Shown here: positions 19,167-28,557 of the stretch, one piece after another
Layout: each line of letters opens with the position of its first letter
Position numbering within the stretch: the first letter of the stretch is position 1
Assembly (NCBI RefSeq): GCF_021533215.1
Contig: NZ_JAJNKA010000005.1
Location: 356,279 to 420,278, forward strand
Reading direction: 5' to 3'
Length of the DNA stretch: 64,000 nucleotides
From: Portibacter lacus
Lineage (GTDB): Bacteria > Bacteroidota > Bacteroidia > Chitinophagales > Saprospiraceae
Program-made: the position numbers and the translations under genes
Notes under the pieces: generated by a model
Seen by the model: the letters and a program-made list of their open reading frames with translations, nothing else
Told to the model about the DNA's origin: nothing
Database searches by the model: none

Positions 19167-19522
19167 TAAAAATGAATTTTTTTGAGAAGAAGATTCTATT
19201 TTTTTATTTGGCTATCATCCCAACTTTGCGAAATTTTTAGAATTTTGTTTTATAAATCAAGTGGTTACATTAATACTTTTTCCTAATATATATCTTCCAA
19301 AAAACATAGAAAATTTTGGATTAAGAACATGTAAATATCCAATTAGACCTTTATTTCTTCCATTATTGATCTCAGTAACTCATTTTTCCTATAATAATTG
19401 ATGCACTCGAAGACGAGATTTTATTACTGTCCACCGTTCAAAAATTGACCTAAATACTTTTCATATTCCTATAATAGAAGACATGAGAAATGTGTAAGAA
19501 AATCTACAAAAAAGAGGATAGG
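19167..19522. other. AT-rich intergenic stretch with no recognisable feature
   Basis: About 356 bases between the tRNA promoter and the 3' end of the next minus-strand gene. I see no coding frame, RNA fold or repeat beyond simple AT-rich sequence. Confidence 0.5.
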
Positions 19523-20926
19523 TTAAAAACTAACTTTCACCAAGTTAAACTTGCTATTCCGTTCACTTGGCACGATGAAGTCACGCGGAGAAATCTGAAT
19601 TGCCTCCCGAAATCTAAGTTTGAGTTTTTGGTATTCTGTGTTCATTACAATGTTCCGTTCATTATCACCGATTGGGTTAATGATATACTCACTTACGGTA
19701 TTGTCCTGCCGAATTTCATCATTGAATATTAAGCGTAATTCCGTCGGCGACTTGAAGGCGAAAAAGGACGAAAAGAAACCTCCATCATCCTGAGAAAATT
19801 GTTTTTTACGTAGAACTCTTTGCCAGTGTAAGTCTCCAGTAGGATGAATTGAGGTTACAACCATGTCTTCATTATAATAATCCACATAAGCTCTCATATC
19901 GAATGATTGTCTTCTACCTTCTACCATGTTCGACTTTCTGGAAAACTGACGTTCCATTTCGGAAACCATTAGAACTCCCCCATCTTCTCGAACAATAATA
20001 TCAGCTACGACGTAATCTTCTAAAAAATTTACTTTTCGCTTGCTATTTTTCTCTAGTTCAGTAAATAAGTCCGACCTAAATGGAATATACCTAAGGGATC
20101 CATCAACCATCATAAAATAGCCATCAGCACGGGATCTGAATTTGTCACCATAGAGTCCTGCAATTACAAATTTTTCATTAGTGTTATCATATTCTATTCC
20201 GTAATCAACGATATACTTGTCACCGAAAGGGATTATTTGTTGTGTTATCAACCCTTGAGTTGATGCCATATAATAAGCTTCAATTCTTTCATCTGGCTTA
20301 CCTATTTTGAATTCTTCTCTCTTGAAAACAATTACTCCACCACCATTATCAGAAACCATGAATTCTCTGAAATCACGTCTTATAAATGCGAAATCGAAAG
20401 CATAAATATTAGACCAAGTAACTTCCATTTTTTGGGTGTCAAACATGAAAACCTTTATGGCATTTTCCTTTTCGAAACTAAAAATAGAAGCGTATCTCTT
20501 ATTCTTCGAAAAGGCAAAGAAGTATTTCTGGTAATTCAATAGTGAATTTGTTGTGGTAAGGGTAGTTGTATCCAACAATGAACCGTCTGCGTCAAATTTT
20601 CGGCAAGCTAAGACTTGGTCGCCTTTTCTACGATAGGTATAGAAAAATGTAAAATCCGACTCCCCACTCAAAAGACCTAAAGCCGTTACTCGTTTTTTCT
20701 CGAAATTAAGTTCGATACTTTCTTTTTCCCATAAGTTTTCATCGAAGACCTGCAAGACATGATTGAATCCCTTATCTCTGTATAAGAGAATCTTATCATC
20801 CACCTTGCCTAATATATCGTACATGTAGTCTGATCGAAGATTAATATCTTCTGACACAGTTACTCTTTGTCCTAGCAGACTAGAATAAAACAAACTCACA
20901 AAACCGATAATTAGTATAGCTCGCAT
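19523..20926 (-). CDS. Secreted protein of unknown function
   Basis: I chose the ATG at 20926 because it gives a clean signal peptide (MRAILIIGFVSLFYSSLLGQ); the frame extends to a TTG at 20941. The mature part of about 447 residues has repeated aromatic-rich beta strands (DDKILLYRDKGFNHVLQVFDE, GESDFTFFYTYRRKGD) that suggest a propeller, but I recognise no family and see no T9SS tail or lipobox. It is the last gene of a minus-strand group with an AlkA-like glycosylase, an aspartoacylase-like protein and a small acidic protein, with a 34-base gap to the latter. A periplasmic location is inferred. Confidence 0.8.
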   Translation of the reverse strand: MRAILIIGFVSLFYSSLLGQRVTVSEDINLRSDYMYDILGKVDDKILLYRDKGFNHVLQVFDENLWEKESIELNFEKKRVTALGLLSGESDFTFFYTYRRKGDQVLACRKFDADGSLLDTTTLTTTNSLLNYQKYFFAFSKNKRYASIFSFEKENAIKVFMFDTQKMEVTWSNIYAFDFAFIRRDFREFMVSDNGGGVIVFKREEFKIGKPDERIEAYYMASTQGLITQQIIPFGDKYIVDYGIEYDNTNEKFVIAGLYGDKFRSRADGYFMMVDGSLRYIPFRSDLFTELEKNSKRKVNFLEDYVVADIIVREDGGVLMVSEMERQFSRKSNMVEGRRQSFDMRAYVDYYNEDMVVTSIHPTGDLHWQRVLRKKQFSQDDGGFFSSFFAFKSPTELRLIFNDEIRQDNTVSEYIINPIGDNERNIVMNTEYQKLKLRFREAIQISPRDFIVPSERNSKFNLVKVSF

Positions 20927-20960
20927 AGTTATGGATACCAATTTAATAAAAAAACGAATC

Positions 20961-21458
20961 TTAACCCTCTATTGTTGGGATGGATACGTGTAAAACATCA
21001 ATAAATGATTTCATAGAGACGAAAATAACGTTCCTACCAATTTTAGAAACCTCATATTCTTCGTCCTCGCCTAGTGCATCTTCTACAAAAGCCAATAAAT
21101 CCTCTTGCTCATAATCCTCGAAGAAGTAATCTGCGATTTCTTTCAGTGTTTTAAACTTTTTAGCATCGACTAAAGTCCAATTTTCTTCGTCCGTTCTTTG
21201 TATATCTATTAATTCAATAGTGTCAGGTTCTTCATGCTCTTGTGTAATAGAAAAATAGATAATCATAGCCAGATAGAATAGCAAGCTCTTCTCTTGTTCA
21301 TCTAAAACCTGAAAACCTTCTGATAATAGGAAAGACAACAAAAAGGGCTGGGCTTCGGAAAACTCCAGCATTCTTTTCTCATATTCTTCCTCATTGTCTG
21401 ATATTGCATCTATAATATCATTAATCATCTCCTCACTGATAAAATTCATCTTCATCAA
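20961..21458 (-). CDS. Small acidic protein of unknown function
   Basis: This 165-residue protein has no signal peptide and is rich in Asp and Glu (SDNEEEYEKRM, FFEDYEQEDLLAFVEDALGEDEEYEV). I do not recognise it. Its start (MMKM, several candidate ATGs) overlaps the end of the aspartoacylase-like gene by up to 26 bases, so the two are likely co-translated. The C-terminal segment ending in IGRNVIFVSMKSFIDVLHV may form a small alpha/beta fold. Confidence 0.75.
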   Translation of the reverse strand: MMKMNFISEEMINDIIDAISDNEEEYEKRMLEFSEAQPFLLSFLLSEGFQVLDEQEKSLLFYLAMIIYFSITQEHEEPDTIELIDIQRTDEENWTLVDAKKFKTLKEIADYFFEDYEQEDLLAFVEDALGEDEEYEVSKIGRNVIFVSMKSFIDVLHVSIPTIEG

Positions 21459-22368
21459 TCTTTTTAATTAGAAAAAATCCATCTTCTCCTTGTTTCTGGT
21501 AAAGTGGCATTAAAAGTAATCCATCTTCGACGATGCGAATAGGTCCGAAGCGATTATTTGCAACAATTTCACCTTTTTTAACCTTTTGGAAATTGAGGTA
21601 ACCCGGTAACATATTAAATGATGCGGGGTCTATAATCGTATGTTTCATGACTAGTTTAGTCATTTTAGGAAGATCTTTCGAGAAATTTTTCAATATCTGA
21701 TCGTGGTGACTTTCTACATCATGTGGTTCTACACTTTTCACTCCTCTTAGCAGTGCAATGACAGCAGCAATAGCGATGGTTATGGACATAGGGTCGTCAT
21801 GCTGGCCAGATTCGAAGGTCAATGTTTTAGTGTGGACGCCGAGGTTTTCAGAATTAAAATAATTCATAGTGGTACCTTTCACACCAGTAACCATTCCTTG
21901 AATAACAGGAGCATGCAAGGTTTTCGCAAGTTCAAGGCAATCTTTGAGGTTAGGTACGATAGTGAATATTCCACCAGGAGAAGAAGTCGTATGTAGGTCA
22001 ATGATTACTACCTCTTGTGGATTATAAGCACTTATTTCATCCTTAACAAATTGGATGATTTCTAACGCTTCCCGATCTTCCGTAAAAACAGGTTCTTCTA
22101 AATTGTAAAGCCTCGTTTTGCTGTAATTCCGATTTAGATCTTTGTCTATGAATCTTTTATTAGCTTTCATGGCTGCGATATTTCCATGAATAGCGACAAA
22201 TTTTCCTTTGAAAACGAATGAAGGATTCTTCGAAGGTTCTTGAACGAGCATCTCTAAAACGGTTTTTAACGCTTTCACTCCAGCTAGCTCATTTCCATGC
22301 GTCCCGCCTATACCAATGATAAGAGGTCCTTTTTCTTGTCCTAAATATTCGCCTATTTTTCGATTCAT
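21433..22368 (-). CDS. Succinylglutamate desuccinylase/aspartoacylase-family zinc hydrolase
   Basis: This 311-residue protein carries the zinc site of the AstE/AspA peptidase-like family: GGTHGNELAG with His24 and Glu27, and a third ligand in IDLHTTSSPGG. A KFVAIHGNIAAMKANKRFIDKDLNRNY stretch matches the substrate-binding region. Members remove acyl groups from amino acids, but substrate cannot be predicted. Its start overlaps the AlkA-like gene stop by four bases (ATGA), showing tight coupling. Confidence 0.87.
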   Translation of the reverse strand: MNRKIGEYLGQEKGPLIIGIGGTHGNELAGVKALKTVLEMLVQEPSKNPSFVFKGKFVAIHGNIAAMKANKRFIDKDLNRNYSKTRLYNLEEPVFTEDREALEIIQFVKDEISAYNPQEVVIIDLHTTSSPGGIFTIVPNLKDCLELAKTLHAPVIQGMVTGVKGTTMNYFNSENLGVHTKTLTFESGQHDDPMSITIAIAAVIALLRGVKSVEPHDVESHHDQILKNFSKDLPKMTKLVMKHTIIDPASFNMLPGYLNFQKVKKGEIVANNRFGPIRIVEDGLLLMPLYQKQGEDGFFLIKKIDEDEFYQ

Positions 22369-22970
22369 TTTTTATTTCCAATGTTCCTCCATGCCCACAA
22401 ATATAGTGAAGCAATTGTTCTGTATGGTCTATAACCATCAGCAATGGTATTCAGTTTATGATTGATGGTTTTTTTATCACCTTCTACCTTATATAGATCA
22501 ATCATGCTATTCCGAACTCCTAAGTCCAGAATAGGAAAAACGTCTTTTCGGGCTAGGCAGAAAATAAGCACCATCTGAACCGTCCAGACTCCTACGCCTT
22601 TTATTTGTGTTAGTTCTTTAATGATTTCATCATTAGTTTTTTGCAACCAGAACGCTTCATCTGTGTTCTTTTCAAGAAAGTAGGCTGCGACATTTTGGAT
22701 GTAATTCGTCTTGGCTTTAGAAAGACCTAAAACTCTAAGCGTATCTTTATCCGTATTTAGAATTGTTTCAGGTGTCGGGGAACTACCGTCAAAGTGATTA
22801 AGGAATCGGTTGTAAATTGCATCTGCCGCTTTAGTAGAAAGTTGCTGCGAAATGATAGAAGAATATAGGTAAGCGTTTACATCTCCGTCAAAATATGGTA
22901 TATTTATGTCGATGTGTAAAATCGTCCGTAACACCCTATCTTTTTTTAAAACATTAATCACTTCTTTCAT
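22365..22970 (-). CDS. AlkA-like DNA-3-methyladenine glycosylase (HhH-GPD)
   Basis: This 201-residue protein is a helix-hairpin-helix base-excision glycosylase: LTQIKGVGVWTVQMVLIFCL is the HhH motif and FPILDLGVRN contains the catalytic Asp. No Cys cluster for an iron-sulphur centre is seen, which fits the AlkA branch, and the N-terminal TBP-like domain of E. coli AlkA is absent. It would excise alkylated purines. It leads the minus-strand operon and its start is only six bases from the start of a divergent plus-strand gene. Confidence 0.9.
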   Translation of the reverse strand: MKEVINVLKKDRVLRTILHIDINIPYFDGDVNAYLYSSIISQQLSTKAADAIYNRFLNHFDGSSPTPETILNTDKDTLRVLGLSKAKTNYIQNVAAYFLEKNTDEAFWLQKTNDEIIKELTQIKGVGVWTVQMVLIFCLARKDVFPILDLGVRNSMIDLYKVEGDKKTINHKLNTIADGYRPYRTIASLYLWAWRNIGNKK

Positions 22971-22976
22971 AGAATA

Positions 22977-24314
22977 ATGAAGATCATGAAAAAATATTTA
23001 ATAGTTGTATTGGGTTTGTTTTTGTTTAGCAATGTTTCGGGCCAATGTTTACCAGTTTCTAGTAATATGACCTTACTAGATTCATGGGATAACTCTTCTG
23101 ACTACAATGATGTGTGGGGTTATGTCGCGCCGGATGGCAAAGAATATGGAATAATTGGAGATAGAGCTACTATTAGTATTATCGATGTTTCAGATCCTCT
23201 AAATATTGTAAAAGTTTCAGATATTATTCAAGGAGAAAATTCTATATGGCGAGATTATAAAGTCTTTAGCCACTATTTATATTCGATAACGGATAATGGG
23301 ACAAACGCCGTAAATGGGATTGTAGTTTATGACCTAACCGATCCGGCTGCACCAGTAAGAGTGAAAGATGTCAATAGTGAATTTGGAAGATGTCATAATA
23401 TATATATAGACGAGGCTAATGCAAGAATATATGCTGTAGGAATGCCTGGAAGCACTGATATGTGTGTGTATGATTTAACTACACCTGCTGATCCCGTGCT
23501 TTTAAATTGCTATGACTTGGATACAATTTCCGATGGAGCGTTAGGTATTTCTGGTGGATTTTATATTCATGATATATTTGTAAAAGATAACATTGCATAT
23601 AGTAGCCATGGTTATGCAGGATATGGAGTGTGGGATATGAATGATGTAGATAATGTTTCCTTACTGGGCCTATTAGATAATAGCTTTTTTGATGCTGGGT
23701 ATGTTCATAGTTCATGGAATTCGGATGATGACAATCACGCAGTTCTTGCAACTGAAGTAGGTGGAGATCCTAAAATATACTGGGTTGATCAAAGTGATCT
23801 TTCTAACATTAATGTTCTTTATAAATATAAAGATCCGTTATGTAACGATCCTGGAAACCTTGCTAACAAAAGGCCTCATAATCCTTATATAATAGGAGAT
23901 AAAATTTATACTTCGTTTTACCATGATGGTGTGCATGTACTAGAAATTGATTTTGAGGCTGATACTTTGAGAAGAGTAGGTTATTATGATACTTATCCAG
24001 ATAACACTAACTACAACGTTGGTTTCCAAGGCAGTTGGGGAGCATATCCCTATCTTCCATCAGGTATTATTTTAGGTTCAGATATTACCTATGGGCTTTT
24101 TACTTTAACTTATGATGGTTTGCCAACATACACCTTCCAAGGGCCAGGAACCGACTGGGGGACGGCATCTAACTGGTACAATGATAAAATTCCTCCAATT
24201 GGTTTTACAGGTTCAGTTGTAATAAGTAAAAATTGTGTGAAATCAGATAATAGTTCATTCCCTATCAATGCAAAAATAATTGTAAATACAGGAGCTACTT
24301 TTACACAAGAGTAG
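22977..24314 (+). CDS. Secreted LVIVD-repeat (choice-of-anchor B type) protein
   Basis: This 445-residue protein has a signal peptide (MKKYLIVVLGLFLFSNVSGQ; an ATG at 22986 is an equally good start). Repeats of the LVIVD type follow: ATISIIDVSDPLNIVKVSD, GIVVYDLTDPAAPVRVKD, DMCVYDLTTPADPVLLN. These form a propeller and are common in Bacteroidota choice-of-anchor B proteins. The C-terminus (TYTFQGPGTDWGTASNW) is a short beta region without a recognisable T9SS tail, so it may be truncated relative to larger relatives. The function is unknown. Confidence 0.85.
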   Translation: MKIMKKYLIVVLGLFLFSNVSGQCLPVSSNMTLLDSWDNSSDYNDVWGYVAPDGKEYGIIGDRATISIIDVSDPLNIVKVSDIIQGENSIWRDYKVFSHYLYSITDNGTNAVNGIVVYDLTDPAAPVRVKDVNSEFGRCHNIYIDEANARIYAVGMPGSTDMCVYDLTTPADPVLLNCYDLDTISDGALGISGGFYIHDIFVKDNIAYSSHGYAGYGVWDMNDVDNVSLLGLLDNSFFDAGYVHSSWNSDDDNHAVLATEVGGDPKIYWVDQSDLSNINVLYKYKDPLCNDPGNLANKRPHNPYIIGDKIYTSFYHDGVHVLEIDFEADTLRRVGYYDTYPDNTNYNVGFQGSWGAYPYLPSGIILGSDITYGLFTLTYDGLPTYTFQGPGTDWGTASNWYNDKIPPIGFTGSVVISKNCVKSDNSSFPINAKIIVNTGATFTQE

Positions 24315-24374
24315 CACTTGTATATACTCTACATTAAAAATTTCTATTCGATTAGCCTTCGCTTTATTTCTTAA

Positions 24375-24709
24375 TAACCTGAGTTTGATTATTAATCGGG
24401 GATTCAGATTCTCAGAAAATTTAATATCAGAGGCGGTGTAAGGTAGATATAGCGGACTATATCAAGTTATACCAACAAAGGATATTTGATTTTTCTGGGG
24501 AATCACCGTACTTGATTCCACCTCTAAATCATCCATTCCAGCAGGTTTGCTGCTGATTCTCTCCTTATTATAGCTCTGCTAAAAATGCTGCGCATCAGTC
24601 GTTCTTCCTAAAAATGTCTCAAAATTGCCCGCTATTACTTTACCATTTATAGTTGAAACTCACAATTTACAGGCGTTTTGAACCCTAAAGAATAACCGAA
24701 CTCAGGTTA
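24375..24709. repeat. MITE-like non-coding segment with terminal inverted repeats
   Basis: TAACCTGAGTTTG at 24375-24387 is repeated inverted as CGAACTCAGGTTA at 24697-24709 with one mismatch, and weaker pairing extends to about 27 bases on each side. If the repeat starts at AACC, the trinucleotide AAT flanks both ends, like a target duplication. The 335-base interior has no open frame and contains the small palindrome GATATAGCGGACTATATC. This fills most of the gene-free stretch 24315-24812. It may be a MITE or an insertion-sequence remnant. Confidence 0.45.
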
Positions 24710-24768
24710 ATGGTTTCCATCTTATTAGGAAATAATAAAGATGGATTCTAAATTTTTTTAACTCATTT

Positions 24769-24783
24769 TGGCACAGCATTTGC
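24769..24783 (+). promoter_or_regulatory. Sigma-54-type promoter before the glucosaminidase gene
   Basis: TTTTGGCACAGCATTTGCA holds the -24 element TGGCAC (24769-24774) and -12 element TTGC (24780-24783) at the exact five-base spacing of RpoN promoters. Transcription would start near 24794, about 19 bases before the gene's ATG. Confidence 0.7.
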
Positions 24784-24812
24784 ATTCTTCATAATCATAA
24801 TAAGAAGGGTAT

Positions 24813-25370
24813 ATGAAGATAGTTAGACTATTGTTGTTGTTAAGTGTTGTTGCTACTTTTTGCAGCTTTAAAGTTACAGATGCTGTTACATTTTCTTACA
24901 TAGAAAATTATAGAGATTTATCTATCATAGAAATGCATAGAACGGGTGTACCCGCAAGTATTACACTTGCACAAGCCATCCACGAATCAGCAAGTGGAAC
25001 CAGCAACCTTGCGAGTAATTCCAATAATCATTTTGGAATAAAATGCAAGACTTACTGGAGAGGGAAATCTTACTATCACAAGGATGATGATCTAGATACT
25101 CGAGGCAGATTAATTGAATCTTGCTTCAGAGCTTATGATGCTGTGGAAGATTCTTTTATCGACCACTCTAACTTTCTAAAGTTTTCAGATCACTATCAGA
25201 AACTCTTTAATCTGAGTAAGATGGATTATGTCGGATGGGCATACGGTCTTAAAGAATGTGGCTATGCAACGGATACCCGTTACACACAAAAATTGATCAA
25301 TATTATTAAGAAATATAATTTATCTGTCTATGATACTTGGGAAGATCCAAGGACATGGATAAATAAATAA
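24813..25370 (+). CDS. FlgJ-like glucosaminidase-domain peptidoglycan hydrolase
   Basis: This 185-residue secreted protein (signal peptide about 1-24) consists almost entirely of an N-acetylglucosaminidase domain: GVPASITLAQAIHESASGTS with catalytic Glu58, NNHFGIKC, then FRAYDAVEDSFIDHSNFL and GYATDTRYTQKLINII. It would cut glycan strands of peptidoglycan in the periplasm. Unlike many relatives it has no LysM repeats. The gene stands alone behind a sigma-54-like promoter, which suggests expression under a specific signal through an enhancer-binding protein. Confidence 0.9.
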   Translation: MKIVRLLLLLSVVATFCSFKVTDAVTFSYIENYRDLSIIEMHRTGVPASITLAQAIHESASGTSNLASNSNNHFGIKCKTYWRGKSYYHKDDDLDTRGRLIESCFRAYDAVEDSFIDHSNFLKFSDHYQKLFNLSKMDYVGWAYGLKECGYATDTRYTQKLINIIKKYNLSVYDTWEDPRTWINK

Positions 25371-25460
25371 AGAGCTAACTAACTCGATCGGCAGCAAAGC
25401 GTCTGTGGAGGACAATAAACCAATCTTGGGGATGAGTAATCGTCCTAGATGAGCAAATTT

Positions 25461-26525
25461 TTATTTGTTTTCTTCCTCTGCAGTTCGACTTTGCTGTTTT
25501 TTTCTATGAAGTGAATTAGCCTCAAGTGCTCTGAACTCTTTTCTATATCGAGCAACATCTACAGCAAGTTTCAAGGCATTAATAAAAGAAGAAGCATTCG
25601 CTATTGATTTTCCTGCAATTTCGTATCCTGTTCCATGATCTGGCGAAGTTCTTACTACAGGTAATCCTGCTGTATAGTTTATTCCTTGACCGAAAGAAAG
25701 CGCTTTGAATCCTACTAAACCTTGGTCGTGGTACATGCTTAAGATTCCATCAAACTTTTTATATTGACCCGAACCGAAAAATCCATCGGCTGCAAACGGT
25801 CCATAAACTAAGTTTCCTTTTTTCTTAAGTTTTATAATTACGGGATTAATGATTTCCTCTTCTTCTTTACCTAGAAGACCTTCATCACCAGCATGTGGAT
25901 TCAAGCCCAGAACAGCAATAGTCGGTTTCGTAATTCCGAAATCACTTCGACAAGTTTCATAAAGCTGTAATATCTTTTCCTCTATTAATTCTTGTGTGAT
26001 GTGGGATGCAACTTCTGAAAGTGGCATATGAGCGGTTGTAAGCCCAAGCCTCATAGATTCGGAACACATCAACATGAGTGAAGTTTTCTTTCCTGCTTTT
26101 TCAGTAACAAATTCTGTGTGACCAGGATGTGGGAAATTGGCCATCTTCATCGTTTTCTTATGAATAGGCGCGGTTACAAGTGCATCTATATTGTTTTCCA
26201 CTAAATCGTTAACTGCACGATCTAATGAAATATATGCATATTTTCCCCCGTTTTCTTCTTGCTTTCCAGGATTAATCTGTACCGTTTCTTGCCAGCAATT
26301 CAGGATATTTACTTTTTCCGCTTGAGCTTTACTTGGATCCGAACAATTAACATAATTAAAGTCAATGTTTAGAATATTCTTATAGTAGGATATAGCTTTA
26401 GATGACCCATATATAATAGGAGTAATGTTATTTAATAGATTTTCATTAGCTAACGCTTTAATGATAACTTCTGGTCCTATTCCATTAATATCTCCGATGC
26501 TTATTCCTACTTTTATATTCTCCAT
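25461..26525 (-). CDS. pdxA: 4-hydroxythreonine-4-phosphate dehydrogenase
   Basis: This 354-residue cytoplasmic enzyme oxidises 4-phosphohydroxy-L-threonine in pyridoxal phosphate synthesis. It has the family's ISIGDINGIGPEVIIKAL opening, the metal ligands in FPHPGHTEFV, LGLNPHAGDEGLLG and MYHDQGLVGFKAL, and the RTSPDHGTGYEIAG end segment. Length is normal for Bacteroidota. It is transcribed away from rsmA with 147 bases between starts. No other pyridoxine genes are adjacent. Confidence 0.95.
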   Translation of the reverse strand: MENIKVGISIGDINGIGPEVIIKALANENLLNNITPIIYGSSKAISYYKNILNIDFNYVNCSDPSKAQAEKVNILNCWQETVQINPGKQEENGGKYAYISLDRAVNDLVENNIDALVTAPIHKKTMKMANFPHPGHTEFVTEKAGKKTSLMLMCSESMRLGLTTAHMPLSEVASHITQELIEEKILQLYETCRSDFGITKPTIAVLGLNPHAGDEGLLGKEEEEIINPVIIKLKKKGNLVYGPFAADGFFGSGQYKKFDGILSMYHDQGLVGFKALSFGQGINYTAGLPVVRTSPDHGTGYEIAGKSIANASSFINALKLAVDVARYRKEFRALEANSLHRKKQQSRTAEEENK

Positions 26526-26672
26526 AGTCGCAAACTTAACGAATATTCAGAAAAGATCGTTAAATGCCTCGCTCATTTTATTCTCTTTGGATTTTAAATG
26601 GCGTTAATTGTTTTGTATTTCTTTGGGGAGCATGCTTTCGATGTTATCTTCGCAACAAATAGATAAAACTCA

Positions 26673-27449
26673 GTGGGATATAAAGCAAAGAAATCTTTCG
26701 GACAACATTTTTTAACAGACCTTAATATTGCTAATGATATTGTAGAAGGATTGCACTATGTGCCTGGGCTTAATGTAGTGGAAGTCGGACCTGGACAAGG
26801 TGTATTAACAGAGATGCTAAGAGAAAAAGATATTCACCTCAAGCTAATAGAGGCGGATAGAGATATGGTTAGTGTATTATTAACAAAATATCCAACAATG
26901 TCAGATGACATTATCCATTTTGACTTTCTAAAGGCGGACCTTTCCCGAATTTTCGACGGGCAGCAACTAAGTGTTATTGGTAACTTCCCTTATAATATCT
27001 CATCGCAGATCATTTTCAGAGTTATTAAATACTATGAAGTGGTTCCCGAACTTGTAGGAATGTTTCAGCTAGAAGTTGCTGAGCGAATCGTTAGCAAGCC
27101 AGGGAGTAAAAAGTACGGAGTAATCAGTGTTCTGGCTCAAGCAATCTATGATGGTGAACTGCTTTTCAAGGTGCCACCAGAAGTTTTCGACCCACCACCT
27201 AAAGTAAATTCTGGAGTAATCAGGTTAAGCAGAAGAGAAAACATCACCTTTGATTATGATCGTTCGCTTTTCAAGCATATTGTAAAAACAGCGTTTAGTC
27301 AAAGAAGAAAAATGTTACGGAATACTTTGAAGTCAATGGTCGAGAAAGCTGAATTCAAAGACGATGAGATTTTGATGAAAAGGCCTGAGCAACTAAGTGT
27401 CGACGACTATATCTACCTTACGAAAAACTTAGGAACGACTGCGGAATAG
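26673..27449 (+). CDS. rsmA: 16S rRNA adenine dimethyltransferase
   Basis: This 258-residue enzyme dimethylates two adjacent adenines near the 3' end of 16S rRNA. Motifs are KKSFGQHFLTD, the SAM-binding VEVGPGQGVLTEML near 35-48, and the catalytic NFPYNISSQII (NxPY). The start is GTG at 26673; no closer ATG gives the full N-terminus. Divergent from pdxA, a neighbour pair often seen in Bacteroidota. Confidence 0.95.
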   Translation: MGYKAKKSFGQHFLTDLNIANDIVEGLHYVPGLNVVEVGPGQGVLTEMLREKDIHLKLIEADRDMVSVLLTKYPTMSDDIIHFDFLKADLSRIFDGQQLSVIGNFPYNISSQIIFRVIKYYEVVPELVGMFQLEVAERIVSKPGSKKYGVISVLAQAIYDGELLFKVPPEVFDPPPKVNSGVIRLSRRENITFDYDRSLFKHIVKTAFSQRRKMLRNTLKSMVEKAEFKDDEILMKRPEQLSVDDYIYLTKNLGTTAE

Positions 27450-27515
27450 CGCTTTATTCATTGAACACAGATATTATTTGTCAATTTTTTTTAGCTAAAT
27501 ATAAAATCGAAACTC

Positions 27516-28349
27516 TTGGTTTATACAGGAAGAACAGGTGAGTACTTCGAACTTCGAAACATTAATCGGGAAAACGATTACCATCTCAAGGAAATTAAAC
27601 CCGACACACTTAGAATGCTATGGTTTACCTCTCCGAATTCTATATTAATCATAGATGGAATTCCTTATGAATTTAAAGAGAATGAAATTGTCTTTTTAAC
27701 TCAATTTCATAATGTAGAATATGGAAATGTAGACGCCGTCAAGATGCTAAGGTTTAATCGGCCATTTTATTGTATTCTTGATCATGATAGCGAAGTTGGT
27801 TGCAAAGGCGTACTATATTATGGTGCAGCAAAACTACCGATAATACAAGTGAGCGGAGTAGAATTAGAAATTCTTAACACCGTATGGAAAATGTCCATTC
27901 TTGAATTTGAAATGAAAGACAACTTACAGCAGGAAATGCTCCAGATGATGTTAAAGCGAATTTTAATCCTTTGTACAAGAATCTATATGAAACAGTATGA
28001 AGATGACTTACTAAGTAGCAAGCAACATGATCTTATTCGGGACTTTAATTTTTTAGTGGAGACCAACTTCAAAACAAAGCATGCTGTTGCCGATTATGCT
28101 ACCTTATTGCACAAATCTCCTAAGACAATTTCTAATGTGTTCAAAAAGAACGGAGAAAAATCACCTCTAAAATTTATCCAAGAAAGAATAATGCTTGAGG
28201 CCAGAAGACTCATTTTTTACACAGAGAAACAAATTTCTGAGATCGCTTACGAGCTCGGTTTTAGTGATATTCAGTCGTTTAGTCGGTTTTTTAAGAAACA
28301 TGAAGACATTTCTCCTAGTGAATTTAGAGAGAAAAGAGGGCAGGAATAA
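27516..28349 (+). CDS. AraC-family transcription regulator
   Basis: This 277-residue protein has a cupin-like N-terminal sensor region (IDGIPYEFKENEIVFLTQFH near 50) and a C-terminal AraC DNA-binding domain with two helix-turn-helices (LLHKSPKTISNVFKKN and ISEIAYELGFSDIQSFSRFFKKHEDISPSEFREKRG). The start used is TTG at 27516; no ATG lies upstream in frame, and the next in-frame ATG would remove part of the sensor, so the start is uncertain. The target genes are unknown. Confidence 0.88.
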   Translation: MVYTGRTGEYFELRNINRENDYHLKEIKPDTLRMLWFTSPNSILIIDGIPYEFKENEIVFLTQFHNVEYGNVDAVKMLRFNRPFYCILDHDSEVGCKGVLYYGAAKLPIIQVSGVELEILNTVWKMSILEFEMKDNLQQEMLQMMLKRILILCTRIYMKQYEDDLLSSKQHDLIRDFNFLVETNFKTKHAVADYATLLHKSPKTISNVFKKNGEKSPLKFIQERIMLEARRLIFYTEKQISEIAYELGFSDIQSFSRFFKKHEDISPSEFREKRGQE

Positions 28350-28514
28350 GGGTTGAGCGATCCTCCGATTTTTTATTGACCTGCATTCTTCGAAAAATCT
28401 ATGTTTATCATTTCCACGATCCAGTACTCGGCATCGTCGTTCATATTATCCACATAAGGAAAAAGTGACAAGAGCAAGGGAATTACAGCCTAACCTTTCG
28501 CCTTCTTAATGATG

Positions 28515-28522
28515 TACTTTTG
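28515..28522 (+). promoter_or_regulatory. Probable -7 box (TACTTTTG) of the zinc-ribbon/msrA operon
   Basis: TACTTTTG matches TAnnTTTG and lies 35 bases before the start codon at 28558. The -33 region is only weakly matched (TTTCG). Confidence 0.5.
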
Positions 28523-28557
28523 CATTGTAATTATAAATAAAGTAAAAAAACATTGAT

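Noticed and set aside
28371..28500. Minus-strand coding-like fragment ending MNDDAEYWIVEMINIDFSKNAGQ and a stop
   Set aside because: Only about 23-38 codons, bounded upstream by a stop and lacking a supported start or known homologue; it could be a gene remnant but cannot be distinguished from chance.
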